Below are positions 30,754-39,152 of a DNA stretch of 39,152 nucleotides, one piece after another. This stretch comes from JAEZHK01 sp964575255. Lineage in GTDB: Bacteria > Bacillota > Clostridia > Christensenellales > Aristaeellaceae. The DNA is taken from positions 1-39,152 of the forward strand of contig CAZNPZ010000023.1 in the NCBI GenBank assembly GCA_964575255.1, written 5' to 3'. Both the position numbers and the translations under genes were made by a program. How positions within the stretch are numbered: the stretch's first letter is position 1; each line of letters begins with the position of its first letter. The notes beneath the pieces were generated by a model. The model did no database searches. It was not told the DNA's origin and saw nothing but the letters and a program-made list of their open reading frames with translations.

Positions 30754-32133
30754 ATGGCGGAACTGACGATGGACAAGCTGGTCGCGCTCTGTAAAAACCG
30801 TGGCTTCATCTTTGCGGGCTCCGAGATCTACGGCGGCCTCGCCAACACCTGGGACTACGGCCCGCTGGGCGTGGAGCTGAAGAACAACGTAAAGCGCGCG
30901 TGGTGGCGCAAGTTCGTGCAGGAGAGCCCCTACAACACCGGCCTTGACTGCGCGATCCTGATGAACCGGGATGTCTGGGTGGCGTCCGGCCACGTCGGCG
31001 GCTTCAACGACCCCTTGATGGACTGCAAGGCGTGCAAGGCCCGCTACCGTGCCGACAAGCTGATCGAGGAGCATACCGCGGGCGCGGTGCAGGCGGACGG
31101 CTGGTCCAACGAAAAGCTGGAGGCCTACATCCGGGACAACGAAATTCCCTGCCCGCAGTGCGGCAAGAAGGATTTCACCGGCATCCGCCAGTTCAACATG
31201 ATGTTCAAAACCTTTCAGGGCGTCAATCAGGATACCGCCGCGGAAATCTACCTGCGCCCGGAGACCGCGCAGGGCATCTTCGTCAACTTCAAGAACGTGA
31301 TGCGCACCACGCGCAGGAAGCTGCCGGCGGGCATCTGCCAGATCGGCAAGTCCTTCCGCAACGAGATCACGCCGGGCAACTTCATCTTCCGCGTGCGCGA
31401 GTTTGAGCAGATGGAGCTGGAGTTCTTCTGCCGCCCCGGCGAGGACCTCGAATGGTTCCAGTACTGGCGCGGCTTCTGCCGCGACTGGCTGTTGTCCCTC
31501 GGTATGAACGAAGCCCACCTCCGGCTCCGCGACCACGACCCGGAGGAGCTCGCGTTCTACTCCAAGGCGACCACCGACTTTGAATTCTTGTTCCCGTTCG
31601 GCTGGGGCGAGCTCTGGGGCATCGCCGACCGCACCGACTACGACCTGAAGCAGCATCAGGAGCACTCCGGCGAGTCGCTCGAGTACCTCGACCCGATGAC
31701 CGGCGAGAAGTTCATCCCCTACTGCGTGGAGCCGTCGGTCGGCGTCGACCGCGCGCTGCTCGCGTTCCTCTGCGACGCCTACGAGGAGCAGGAACTGGAC
31801 GGCGGCGACAGCCGAGTGGTTCTTCACCTGCACCCGGCGCTCGCGCCCGTCAAGTGCGCGATCCTGCCGCTCCAGAAGAACAAACTCGGCGACAAGGCGC
31901 GCGAGGTCTACCAGATGCTGGCGAAAAAATTCGTCTGCGAGTACGACGAGACCGGTTCCATCGGCAAGCGCTACCGCCGTCAGGACGAAGTCGGTACCCC
32001 GATGTGCGTCACCGTCGACTTCGACACGCTGGAGGACGGCACCGTCACCGTGCGCGACCGCGACACGATGACCCAGCAGCGCCTGCCCATCGACGCGCTG
32101 GAAGCCTACATCGCCGGAAAGATCGATTTCTAA
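30754..32133 (+). CDS. glyS: Glycyl-tRNA synthetase, single-chain (alpha2) type
   Basis: Class IIa enzyme that charges tRNA-Gly, 459 residues, the normal length of the homodimeric type. Class II motifs: WDYGPLGVELKNNVKRAWW (motif 1 region), GKSFRNEITP...FRVREFEQMELEFF (motif 2) and PSVGVDRALLAFL (motif 3). Two zinc-type pairs, CKACKARY and CPQCGKK, lie in the insertion. The C-terminal anticodon-binding domain begins near APVKCAILPL. AGAAGGA lies 8 nt before the ATG. The next gene starts 4 nt after its stop, so they form an operon. No T-box leader is visible. Confidence 0.96.
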   Translation: MAELTMDKLVALCKNRGFIFAGSEIYGGLANTWDYGPLGVELKNNVKRAWWRKFVQESPYNTGLDCAILMNRDVWVASGHVGGFNDPLMDCKACKARYRADKLIEEHTAGAVQADGWSNEKLEAYIRDNEIPCPQCGKKDFTGIRQFNMMFKTFQGVNQDTAAEIYLRPETAQGIFVNFKNVMRTTRRKLPAGICQIGKSFRNEITPGNFIFRVREFEQMELEFFCRPGEDLEWFQYWRGFCRDWLLSLGMNEAHLRLRDHDPEELAFYSKATTDFEFLFPFGWGELWGIADRTDYDLKQHQEHSGESLEYLDPMTGEKFIPYCVEPSVGVDRALLAFLCDAYEEQELDGGDSRVVLHLHPALAPVKCAILPLQKNKLGDKAREVYQMLAKKFVCEYDETGSIGKRYRRQDEVGTPMCVTVDFDTLEDGTVTVRDRDTMTQQRLPIDALEAYIAGKIDF

Positions 32134-32137
32134 GAGT

Positions 32138-33070
32138 ATGGTTCTGAACGCCGTCGGCATCGTGCTGTCGATCTTACTGATGATCGGCCTTGGCATGCTG
32201 CTGATTCAGCTTGGCTGGCTCAAGGACGAACACGCGGAGCTGCTCTCCCGGCTCGTCGTATCGGTGGGCCTCCCGGCCTTGATCGTCCATAACCTTTTCA
32301 CCCAGTTCACCCGCGAGCAGCTCCTGTCCTCGGCGGCCGGGATCCTGATCCCATTTCTGTCGATCGCGGTCACGGGGCTCGCCGCGCTGGCCGCCGCGCG
32401 CGTCTTCGGAATCCCGAAGGCGCGGCGCGGCGTGTTCTTCTGCATGATGACGTTCTCCAACTCCGTGTTCATCGGCGTGCCGGTGTCGCTGGCCTTGTTC
32501 GGTGAAAAGGCCATGCCCTACGCGCTGCTCTACTACATCGCGAACACGTCGCTTTTCTGGTCGTGGGGCTATGCCCGGATGCGAAAGGACGCGGGGCAGA
32601 CCGGAAAGCTGGATCTGAAAAAACTGTTTCCGCTGCCGCTGACCGCGTTTCTCGTCTGCATCGTTCTGGTGCTTCTGGGCGTCCGGCTCCCCACCTTCAT
32701 TCTGGACGCGGCAAAGTACGTCGGGAACCTCGTGACCCCGCTTTCGATGATCTTCACCGGCATTGTGCTTGTCCGGATGCTGAAGGGCGGCAAGATCCGC
32801 TGGCAGAAGGGGTATTCTCTGGTGCTTATAGGCCGCTTTCTCATCGCGCCGGGTCTGCTGATTTTGACCGCCAGGTTGTTCCCGACCGCGCCGCAGCTGA
32901 TGCAAAACGTGCTTCTGATCCAGGCGGCGATGCCGGTCATGTCGCAGACACCCATCGTCGCCAAAGCCACCGGCGGGGACGAGGAGTACGCCGCGGGCGG
33001 CGTCGCGCTGACCGCGCTGGGCTCCATGATCGCGATCCCGGCGCTGATGGCGCTTGTGCAATATCTGTAG
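32138..33070 (+). CDS. AEC-family (auxin efflux carrier-like) transporter
   Basis: Integral membrane protein of 310 residues with about ten helices in two halves, typical of the AEC family (PF03547), which includes malonate and malate permeases. The half-boundary FFCMMTFSNSVFIGVPVSLALFG and the C-terminal QAAMPVMSQTPIVAKATGGDEEYAA are characteristic. The substrate is unknown. It starts 4 nt after glyS with only a weak Shine-Dalgarno (AAGAG), which suggests translational coupling. Repeat family C copy 3 follows its stop. Confidence 0.88.
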   Translation: MVLNAVGIVLSILLMIGLGMLLIQLGWLKDEHAELLSRLVVSVGLPALIVHNLFTQFTREQLLSSAAGILIPFLSIAVTGLAALAAARVFGIPKARRGVFFCMMTFSNSVFIGVPVSLALFGEKAMPYALLYYIANTSLFWSWGYARMRKDAGQTGKLDLKKLFPLPLTAFLVCIVLVLLGVRLPTFILDAAKYVGNLVTPLSMIFTGIVLVRMLKGGKIRWQKGYSLVLIGRFLIAPGLLILTARLFPTAPQLMQNVLLIQAAMPVMSQTPIVAKATGGDEEYAAGGVALTALGSMIAIPALMALVQYL

Positions 33071-33077
33071 GTTACGC

Positions 33078-33127
33078 CGGGGGCTCTGCCCCCGAACCCC
33101 TGCAAGGGGCATGATGCCCCTTGACCC
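33078..33127 (+). repeat. Family C hairpin pair, copy 3
   Basis: CGGGGGC (33078-33084) pairs with GCCCCCG (33088-33094); then CAAGGGGCA (33103-33111) pairs with TGCCCCTTG (33115-33123) around TGA, followed by ACCCC. Copy 2 at 8126-8148 has the stem CAAGGGGAGA/TCTCCCCTTG with the same TGA loop, so both arms changed together. No T run follows, so it is not a standard terminator. Confidence 0.75.
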
Positions 33128-33154
33128 CTCACAGAAAATTTAAAGGGGATAGTT

Positions 33155-34111
33155 ATGATCCGCTCCACCAGAATCCTGACCACGAACTGCGTCGACCCCC
33201 ACCGCAACCTTGCGCTGGAGGAGGCGCTGCTTCTGTCGCTGCCGGAAGATCAGGCGATCCTCTACCTGTGGCAGAACCAGCACACGGTGGTGATCGGCGC
33301 GGGGCAGAACGCGTTCGCCGAGTGCCGCGTCGACCTGCTCGCTTCCGAGGGCGGCACGCTGGCGAGGCGGAGTTCCGGCGGCGGCGCGGTGTACCACGAC
33401 ATGGGCAACCTGAATTTCTCCTTTCTCGTGCCCCGCGCGGATTACGACGTGAGCCGGCAACTCAAAGTCATCCTGAACGCGGTGCGCGCGCTGGGCGTAT
33501 ACGCGGAAGCCTCCGGCCGGAACGATCTGACGGCGGAGGGGCGCAAGTTCTCCGGCAACGCGTTCCGCATCCTGAAGGACGGCGCGCTGCACCACGGGAC
33601 GCTCCTGGTGAATGTGGACATGGGGCTGATCGGGCGGTTTTTGAACGTCTCGAAGGATAAACTCCAGGCGAAAGGCGTAAAGTCCGTCCCGGCGCGGGTT
33701 GTGAACCTCTCCGAGCTTTCAGGCGACGTCACGGTGGACGCGATGCGGCAGGCGGTGATCGACGCGTTCTCGGTGGAGTACGGCCGGGCGGCGGTCGAAC
33801 CCGCGGACGACATCCCCGTGGACGCGGCGCTCCTCGCCCGCTACGAAAGCCCGGAATGGAACTTCGGGAAACCCGCGCAGGGCGATCTGACGCTCGCAAC
33901 CCGGTTCCCCTGGGGCGGCGTCGAGGTCAACGCCAGCGTCGAAAGCGGCGCGCTCCGGGGCGTGACCGTATTTACCGACGCGATGGACGAGACGCTTTCC
34001 CAAAAGCTCTCCTCTCTCCTCGAAGGATGCCCCTATTCGGGCGCGCGTCTGGCCGAGTGCGCGCGCACGCTGGAACTAAACGATCTGGGCGACTGGCTGG
34101 AAACCCTGTAA
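33155..34111 (+). CDS. lplA: Lipoate-protein ligase A
   Basis: Activates free lipoate (or octanoate) with ATP and transfers it to lipoyl domains. 318 residues: catalytic domain with ALEEALL near the N-terminus, RRSSGGGAVYHDMGN (71-85) for lipoyl-AMP binding and the catalytic Lys131 in GRKFSGNAF, plus the C-terminal accessory domain (about 235-318). AAGGGGA lies 6 nt before the ATG. No lipoylated enzyme (pyruvate dehydrogenase, glycine cleavage) is in the window. A beta-mannosidase gene follows after 20 nt and is probably co-transcribed. Confidence 0.93.
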   Translation: MIRSTRILTTNCVDPHRNLALEEALLLSLPEDQAILYLWQNQHTVVIGAGQNAFAECRVDLLASEGGTLARRSSGGGAVYHDMGNLNFSFLVPRADYDVSRQLKVILNAVRALGVYAEASGRNDLTAEGRKFSGNAFRILKDGALHHGTLLVNVDMGLIGRFLNVSKDKLQAKGVKSVPARVVNLSELSGDVTVDAMRQAVIDAFSVEYGRAAVEPADDIPVDAALLARYESPEWNFGKPAQGDLTLATRFPWGGVEVNASVESGALRGVTVFTDAMDETLSQKLSSLLEGCPYSGARLAECARTLELNDLGDWLETL

Positions 34112-34131
34112 TTCATCAGGAGGCGGCACCA

Positions 34132-36573
34132 ATGCAGAAAATTTCACTCGATGGCGCGTGGGAACTGCGGAAGGCCCGCGGCGGCGACTGGCTGGCGGCG
34201 AATGTGCCCGGCACCGTGTATGAGACGCTGATGGCGGCGGGGCGGATGGACGACCCGTTCTACCGGGACAACGAACTGAAGGCGTTTGACCTCATGGAGG
34301 AGGACTACGTCTACAGAAAGTTCTTCTGCCTCTCGGCGGAGGATCTTCAGGGCGACGCGCTGCTCCTGGAATTCGAGGGGCTGGACACGATTTCCACGGT
34401 CGCGCTGAACGGGGAATCCGTCGGCGCGTGCGACAACATGCACCGGGTCTGGACGTTCGACGTGAAGCGCCTCGCGGTCGAAGGCCAGAACACGCTGGAG
34501 GTCAGGCTGTACTCGCCGCTCAAATTCATTCGCGCGGCATACCAACAGGTGAAGGCCGACGGCTCCCCGGACGCGACGGTGGGCTTCCCGCACATCCGCA
34601 AGGCGCACTGCATGTTCGGCTGGGACTGGGGCCCGCGGCTGCCGGACGCCGGGTTGTTCCGCAGCGTGAACCTCTACAAGGTGGATCGCGCGAGGCTCCT
34701 GTCCGTGCGGATCCATCAGGAGCACGCCCACGGCAAGGTGGCGCTGGACTTTGCGCCGGAAATACAAAGCTATACCGGCCTCTGCGCCTGCGGCGAGGAC
34801 GACTTTTCCGTCAACATCACCGTGACCGCGCCGGACGGAAAGACGTTTCAATCGGATGGCGGCTCGATTCTGATCGACAATCCGCAATTGTGGTGGCCGA
34901 ATGGCTACGGCGAACAGCCGCTGTATACCGTGACGGCGACGCTTCTTTCCTGCGGGCGGGCGGTGGACAGTTGGACGCGGCGCGTCGGGCTTCGCACCAT
35001 GACGATTCGGCGGGTCAAAGATCAGTGGGGCGAAAGCTTTGAGACCAACGTCAACGGCGTTTCGATCTTCGCGATGGGCGCGGACTACATTCCCGAAGAC
35101 AACCTTCTCGGCCGCGTAACGCCGGAACGCACCCGCCTGCTTTTGTCGGACGCAAAATCTGCCAATTTCAACGCCATCCGCGTGTGGGGCGGCGGTTACT
35201 ACCCGGACGACTTCTTCTACGACCTATCAGACGAGTTGGGCCTCGTCGTCTGGCAGGACTTCATGTTCGCCTGCGCGGTCTACGAACTGACCGATTCCTT
35301 CGGCGAGAACATCCGCCGCGAGGTCTATGACAACGCGCGGCGGCTGCGCCACCACGCGTCGCTGGGCCTGTGGTGCGGCAACAACGAGATGGAGATGTTC
35401 GTCAAGGAAGGCCTGTGGGTCAACAGCCCCAAGCAGAAGGCGGACTACATCCGCATGTTCGAGTACATCATCCCGAAGGCTTTGAGGGAAGTCGACCCGG
35501 ACACCTTCTACTGGCCGGCGTCGCCGTCCTCCGGCGGCGGGTTTGACGAACCCAACGACGAAAACCGCGGCGACGTGCACTATTGGGACGTGTGGCACGG
35601 CGGCAAGCCCTTCACCGAGTACCGCAAGTTCTTCTTCCGCTACGCGTCGGAGTTCGGCTTCCAGTCGTTCCCGTCGATGAAGACCATCGAATCCTTTACG
35701 CTGCCCGAAGACCGGAACGTATTCTCCTACGTGATGGAGAAGCACCAGCGCAACAACGCGGCCAACGGCAAGATCCTTGGGTATCTGGCGCAGACATTTC
35801 TGTACCCCTCTTCGCTTGATCTGCTCGTCTACGCGTCGCAGCTGCTGCAGATGGAGGCGATCCGCTGCGGCGTCGAGCACTGGCGCAGGCACCGGGGCCG
35901 CTGTATGGGCGCGATCTACTGGCAATTGAACGACTGCTGGCCGGTCGCCAGCTGGGCGTCCATCGATTACTATGGCCGATGGAAGGCGCTCCACTACGCG
36001 GCGAAGCGCTTCTTCGCGCCGGTGCTTTTGTCCTGCGCCGAGGAGGGCATCCTGACCCAGGACACCAACGTCAACGCCGAGCCGTACGAAGTCAAAAAAG
36101 CGATGCGGCTGAACGTGTCCAACGAGACGATGGACGCGGTGTGCGGCGTCGCCCGGTGGGCGCTCCGCGCGGCGGACGCGTCGGTGATCGAGTCGGGCGA
36201 AACGGAGTTCTGCGTCCCGGCGCTCTCCGCCGCCTGGCTGGCCGAGAAGGAGTTCCCGAGAGCGCCGCTTCGGGGCAGCTACCTCTCCTATGACCTGCTG
36301 ATCGATGGCGCGTGGGTGTCCGGCGGCACGGCGCTGTTCTGTCCGCCCAAGCATTTCCAGTTCCTGGATCCGAAACTGACGCTCCAAGTGAACGGCGACG
36401 AAATCACCGTCGCCGCCCGTGCCTTCGCGAAGGGCGTCGAGATCGTGTGCGAGGACGGCGACTGCCTGTTCTCCGACAACTTCTTCGACCTGAACGGCGG
36501 AAGCCGCACGGTGAAGATCCTGCGCGGGTCGGGCTCGAAGTTCTCAGTTCGGAGCGTGTACGACATCCAGTAA
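34132..36573 (+). CDS. Beta-mannosidase (GH2 family)
   Basis: Exo-acting enzyme that removes terminal beta-mannose from manno-oligosaccharides; 813 residues, near the usual length. An N-terminal sugar-binding domain starts ISLDGAWELRKA, with FGWDWGPRLPDAGLFRSV typical of GH2 beta-mannosidases. The Ig-like domain ends near GLRTMTIRR and the barrel begins at about residue 310. The acid/base is Glu419 in WCGNNEME and the nucleophile is Glu507 in YASEFGFQSFPS. There is no signal peptide, so it acts on imported sugars in the cytoplasm. GGAGG lies 8 nt before the ATG. It is downstream of lplA and closed by a terminator; no mannan transporter is nearby. Confidence 0.94.
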   Translation: MQKISLDGAWELRKARGGDWLAANVPGTVYETLMAAGRMDDPFYRDNELKAFDLMEEDYVYRKFFCLSAEDLQGDALLLEFEGLDTISTVALNGESVGACDNMHRVWTFDVKRLAVEGQNTLEVRLYSPLKFIRAAYQQVKADGSPDATVGFPHIRKAHCMFGWDWGPRLPDAGLFRSVNLYKVDRARLLSVRIHQEHAHGKVALDFAPEIQSYTGLCACGEDDFSVNITVTAPDGKTFQSDGGSILIDNPQLWWPNGYGEQPLYTVTATLLSCGRAVDSWTRRVGLRTMTIRRVKDQWGESFETNVNGVSIFAMGADYIPEDNLLGRVTPERTRLLLSDAKSANFNAIRVWGGGYYPDDFFYDLSDELGLVVWQDFMFACAVYELTDSFGENIRREVYDNARRLRHHASLGLWCGNNEMEMFVKEGLWVNSPKQKADYIRMFEYIIPKALREVDPDTFYWPASPSSGGGFDEPNDENRGDVHYWDVWHGGKPFTEYRKFFFRYASEFGFQSFPSMKTIESFTLPEDRNVFSYVMEKHQRNNAANGKILGYLAQTFLYPSSLDLLVYASQLLQMEAIRCGVEHWRRHRGRCMGAIYWQLNDCWPVASWASIDYYGRWKALHYAAKRFFAPVLLSCAEEGILTQDTNVNAEPYEVKKAMRLNVSNETMDAVCGVARWALRAADASVIESGETEFCVPALSAAWLAEKEFPRAPLRGSYLSYDLLIDGAWVSGGTALFCPPKHFQFLDPKLTLQVNGDEITVAARAFAKGVEIVCEDGDCLFSDNFFDLNGGSRTVKILRGSGSKFSVRSVYDIQ

Positions 36574-36599
36574 TGGGGAACCATCACGGTCTCCATTTC

Positions 36600-36638
36600 G
36601 GCGCGGAGAGGCAACCCTCTCCGCGCCGCCAGTCTTTT
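36600..36638 (+). terminator. Terminator after the lplA-beta-mannosidase unit
   Basis: A perfect 12-bp GC-rich stem (36600-36611 with 36616-36627) with loop CAAC is followed by GCCAGTCTTTT. Confidence 0.8.
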
Positions 36639-36713
36639 ACGCCTTTTTCAGCCAGCACCGCCGCCGTTTTTATGGAAATGATACAGAAACGATCCGTTGC
36701 GGTTTTTGTTCGG

Positions 36714-36742
36714 TTGCCTATAAAGCGCGCGTATGGTATAAT
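36714..36742 (+). promoter_or_regulatory. Sigma-A promoter of the nucleotide-sugar dehydratase gene
   Basis: TTGCCT (36714-36719), a 17-nt spacer and an extended -10 TGGTATAAT (TATAAT at 36737-36742). Confidence 0.85.
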
Positions 36743-36801
36743 GACAGGCGCAGTCACCCGGCTTTTTGACACCCGGCCGGGCCTTAAGGAGAACCGTGTC
36801 C

Positions 36802-38709
36802 ATGAACAAGGATTTTACCGGCAACCGCATCCGCTCGATCGGCTATATGGTTGCGCAGGTATTGTTCGACGCCGCGATCATCAACCTGTCGATGCTGCTC
36901 GCGATGCAGCTGCGCTACGAGCCGAGCGTGCCGCCCTATCAACTGCGCATCTTCTCTAACCTCTGGCCGATCATGACGGCGCTGGGGCTGATTTCCTTTG
37001 CGCTGACCAGGATGTACCGCACGCTGTGGCGCTACGCCAGCGTTGGCGACGCGCTGCACATCGCGATGGGCACGGGCCTTACGATGGCGTCCACGATGGC
37101 CTTTGGCATGGTGCTGGACCTTTTTCTGAAACCCAATCTGTTTTTGATGGGCTCCAAGACCGTCTACCCGGTCGCGTGGCTGCTTTTGATGATGATGGCG
37201 GGCGCGCAGCGATTCGGCGTCCGGCTCGTCAACCAATTGGGCGTCAAGAACCGGGCGCTGAAAAAAGAGAGCTGCTCCCGCGTGATGGTGGTCGGCGCGG
37301 GCTGGGCAGGGGCGAGCCTGATCCGCGAACTCAACGCGCGCGGATTCCGCGAGGGGCTGCCGGTGGTCGCCGTGGACGACGACCCGGCCAAGGCGGGTAC
37401 CCGCATGATGGGCATCCCGGTGCTGCGCGGCACTGAAAACATCCCCCAGTACGTGGAGAAGTATCAGGTCGACCAGATCGTAATCGCGATTCCGTCCGCG
37501 TCGCTTGCGCAGCGCAAGCAGATTCTGGACATCTGCACCGCGACAAACTGTAAATTAAAGCTCGTCCCCACGCTCCGCGACGTGACCGGCAAGACCGAGC
37601 GGATCGGCGAAACGCGGGATGTCAACATCACCGACCTCCTCTGCCGCGAGGAAGTCCATCTGGATATGGGCGCGATCTCGGACTACCTTAAGGATCGCGT
37701 GGTGATGGTGACCGGCGGCGGCGGATCGATCGGCTCCGAACTGTGCCGCCAGATCGCGCGCTTTGAGCCAAAGCGGCTCGTGATCTTCGACATCTATGAA
37801 AACAACGCCTACGAGCTGGCCAATGAACTGGGCGCGAAGTATGGAAAAGCGCTGCCGCTGACGGTTCTGATCGGCTCCGTGCGCGACCTCACCCGGCTGG
37901 AGCAGGTGTTTGACGAAGTACGGCCCGAAGTCGTGTTCCACGCGGCGGCGCACAAGCACGTGCCGCTGATGGAGTTCAGCCCCGCCGAGGCGGTCAAAAA
38001 CAACGTGTTCGGAACCCTGAACGTCGCCCGCTGCGCCGACAAGTACGGCGTCCGCCGCATGGTCACGCTGTCCACCGACAAGGCGGTCAACCCCACCAAC
38101 GTCATGGGCGCGACCAAGCGGGTCACCGAGATGATCCTGCAGTGGATGGCCGGGCGCTCCAAGACCAAGTACATGGCGGTCCGGTTCGGCAATGTGCTCG
38201 GCTCCAACGGCAGCGTGATCCCGCTGTTCATGCAGCAGATCGCGCGCGGCGGCCCGGTGACCGTCACCCACCCGGAGATCACCCGCTACTTCATGACCAT
38301 CCCGGAGGCGTCGCAGCTGGTTCTGCAGGCGGCGTCGATCGGCGAGAGCGGCAACATCTTCGTTTTGGACATGGGCACGCCCGTCAAAATCGCGGATCTC
38401 GCGAGGAACCTGATCCGATTAAGCGGCCTGAGGCCGGAGGAAGACGTCAAGATCAGCTATTGCGGCCTTCGCCCCGGCGAGAAGCTCTACGAAGAATTGA
38501 TGCTCACCGAAGAGGCCGAGACGCTGGACGACACCCGCTTTGAGAAGATCAACGTGCTTCGCCCGGTGGAGATTGACGAAGCGTTTGAGGATCGGCTTAA
38601 GGAGCTCGAAACCTGCGCGCAGGAAGACCCCGAAGCCGTGCGCGACCTTTTAAAAACCCTTGTGCCCACCTACAGGGAGGACACCCAGGCTCGCAGGGCC
38701 ACCGCCTGA
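36802..38709 (+). CDS. Membrane-bound UDP-GlcNAc 4,6-dehydratase (CapD/PglF/WbpM family)
   Basis: 635 residues. Four transmembrane helices (about 10-150) are followed by a CoA-binding-like Rossmann domain (RVMVVGAGWAGASLIREL) and a C-terminal short-chain-dehydrogenase domain. NAD-binding TGGGGSIG is at 304-311 and the active site is LSTDKAVNPTNVMGATK, with Met435 and Lys439 in place of the classic Tyr-x3-Lys, as in PglF/WbpM-type enzymes. It converts UDP-GlcNAc to the 4-keto-6-deoxy sugar for surface glycans or glycoproteins. AGGAG lies 10 nt before the ATG. It has its own promoter and may be the first gene of a surface polysaccharide locus beyond the gap; that is inference. Confidence 0.93.
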   Translation: MNKDFTGNRIRSIGYMVAQVLFDAAIINLSMLLAMQLRYEPSVPPYQLRIFSNLWPIMTALGLISFALTRMYRTLWRYASVGDALHIAMGTGLTMASTMAFGMVLDLFLKPNLFLMGSKTVYPVAWLLLMMMAGAQRFGVRLVNQLGVKNRALKKESCSRVMVVGAGWAGASLIRELNARGFREGLPVVAVDDDPAKAGTRMMGIPVLRGTENIPQYVEKYQVDQIVIAIPSASLAQRKQILDICTATNCKLKLVPTLRDVTGKTERIGETRDVNITDLLCREEVHLDMGAISDYLKDRVVMVTGGGGSIGSELCRQIARFEPKRLVIFDIYENNAYELANELGAKYGKALPLTVLIGSVRDLTRLEQVFDEVRPEVVFHAAAHKHVPLMEFSPAEAVKNNVFGTLNVARCADKYGVRRMVTLSTDKAVNPTNVMGATKRVTEMILQWMAGRSKTKYMAVRFGNVLGSNGSVIPLFMQQIARGGPVTVTHPEITRYFMTIPEASQLVLQAASIGESGNIFVLDMGTPVKIADLARNLIRLSGLRPEEDVKISYCGLRPGEKLYEELMLTEEAETLDDTRFEKINVLRPVEIDEAFEDRLKELETCAQEDPEAVRDLLKTLVPTYREDTQARRATA

Positions 38710-38762
38710 TCCAGGTGCCTTGATCGTCCCCAGATCCCCGCGTCCCTCCATGCCCGTACCGC

Positions 38763-38927
38763 TTTTATCATTCCCGGCGACCTGCGATGCCACCGCACCC
38801 CGTACTGTTTCCAATCGTTCCCGATGACATGCGCGTGAGGCAACCCCCGTCCTGCTTCCAATCGTTCCCGGCGACATGCGCGTGAGGCAACCCCCGTCCT
38901 GCTTCCAATCGTTCCCGGCGACATGCG
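38763..38927 (-). repeat. 47-bp tandem array, expansion of family B
   Basis: Units begin at 38809, 38856 and 38903, exactly 47 bp apart, with one diverged unit before them (38763-38808). Each contains CGTTCCCGGCGACATGCG; on the minus strand this matches CATGTCGCCGGGAACGAT in family B copy 1. The array runs into a 100-N gap, so the copy number is unknown. Units 38856 and 38903 are nearly identical; the first two are diverged. Positions 38710-38762 hold nothing recognised. Confidence 0.9.
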
Positions 38928-39027
38928 NNNNNNNNNNNNNNNNNNNNNNNNNNNNNNNNNNNNNNNNNNNNNNNNNNNNNNNNNNNNNNNNNNNNNNNNN
39001 NNNNNNNNNNNNNNNNNNNNNNNNNNN
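38928..39027. other. Assembly gap of 100 N
   Basis: Exactly 100 N, a placeholder for a gap of unknown size. It falls inside the tandem array, which probably collapsed or broke the assembly. Confidence 0.97.
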
Positions 39028-39152
39028 CGGCGGGAACGGTTTCCAGAACCAGTGCGAACACTGGTGGAGGAAACACTGCCACAAGTCAGCGGGCCGCCCG
39101 GAAATCCCGCAGGATTTCAGGCCCGCGAAGTCCTTCCTTCCGCGTTGAAAAG
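39028..39152 (-). repeat. Family B element, copy 2 (5' part, reverse orientation)
   Basis: Read on the minus strand from 39152 it begins CTTTTCAACGCG like copy 1. Hairpin 1 is 39089-39095 with 39120-39126, with an extra inner stem 39101-39107 with 39112-39118. Hairpin 2 is 39039-39044 with 39069-39074, with inner CCAGTG/CACTGG (39049-39054 with 39059-39064). The first arm of hairpin 3 (39031-39038) is at the gap edge. The outer stem of hairpin 2 is GTTTCC/GGAAAC here but GTTGCCCCCT/AGGGGGCAAC in copy 1. Confidence 0.8.

Noticed and set aside
30736..32196. 486-codon open frame on the minus strand
   Set aside because: It is a shadow of glyS on the other strand, without a recognisable domain.
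38763..38927. Possible CRISPR array because of evenly spaced repeats
   Set aside because: The whole 47-bp unit is repeated, with no unique spacers, and the same sequence occurs once in family B at 26145-26298. No cas gene is present.

Overview
The window looks like chromosomal sequence from an uncultured, GC-rich, spore-forming member of the Clostridia (Firmicutes). The evidence is HPr kinase/phosphorylase, a single-chain glycyl-tRNA synthetase, a bacillus-type glycerol-1-phosphate dehydrogenase, a SpoIIQ-like pseudo-peptidase next to a BclA-like protein, strong AGGAGG ribosome-binding sites and Gram-positive sigma-A promoters. GC content is clearly high by eye but was not computed. A run of exactly 100 N inside a tandem repeat at the right end marks a scaffold gap, so this is probably a draft or metagenome assembly. 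No phage, insertion sequence, CRISPR array, rRNA or tRNA was recognised.

Layout, left to right: a HAD phosphatase-hprK operon (minus, cut by the left edge); a lone MFS transporter behind a structured repeat and a perfect palindrome; dnaX-gtrA (minus) divergent from murG (plus); a decayed MFS gene; an orphan ParB/Noc-type gene; alaS-egsA (minus) divergent from a methyltransferase; a secreted SH3/peptidoglycan-binding protein; asnS followed by a candidate preQ1 riboswitch, a terminator and queT; a glycogen operon (glgP, GH13 amylase, metallophosphoesterase); nnrE/nnrD with an overlapping small gene; a secreted unknown; the M23 pseudo-peptidase and BclA-like pair; an Mbeg1-like hydrolase; an RluA pseudouridine synthase; a large secreted caspase-like/Ig-like protein; glyS-AEC transporter; lplA-beta-mannosidase; and a membrane nucleotide-sugar 4,6-dehydratase.

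Most genes are housekeeping: translation (alaS, asnS, glyS, rluA, queT), wall building (murG, the SH3 protein, the sugar dehydratase), carbon storage and control (hprK, glgP, amylase, beta-mannosidase), lipid and cofactor metabolism (egsA, lplA, nnr) and DNA replication or segregation (dnaX, parB).

The least explained part of the window is its repeats. I see three families of dispersed elements, all built from successive hairpins and all between genes or at gene ends. Family A (about 200 bp, five hairpins) is at 1883-2086 and, inverted, at 27428-27630. Family B (about 155 bp, three hairpins) is at 26145-26298 and, inverted, at the right end, where part of it is expanded into a 47-bp tandem array running into the gap. 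Family C (a pair of GC-rich hairpins) is at 7988-8072, 8103-8183 and 33078-33127. In each family, paired arms differ between copies yet stay complementary, which suggests that the folded form is maintained.
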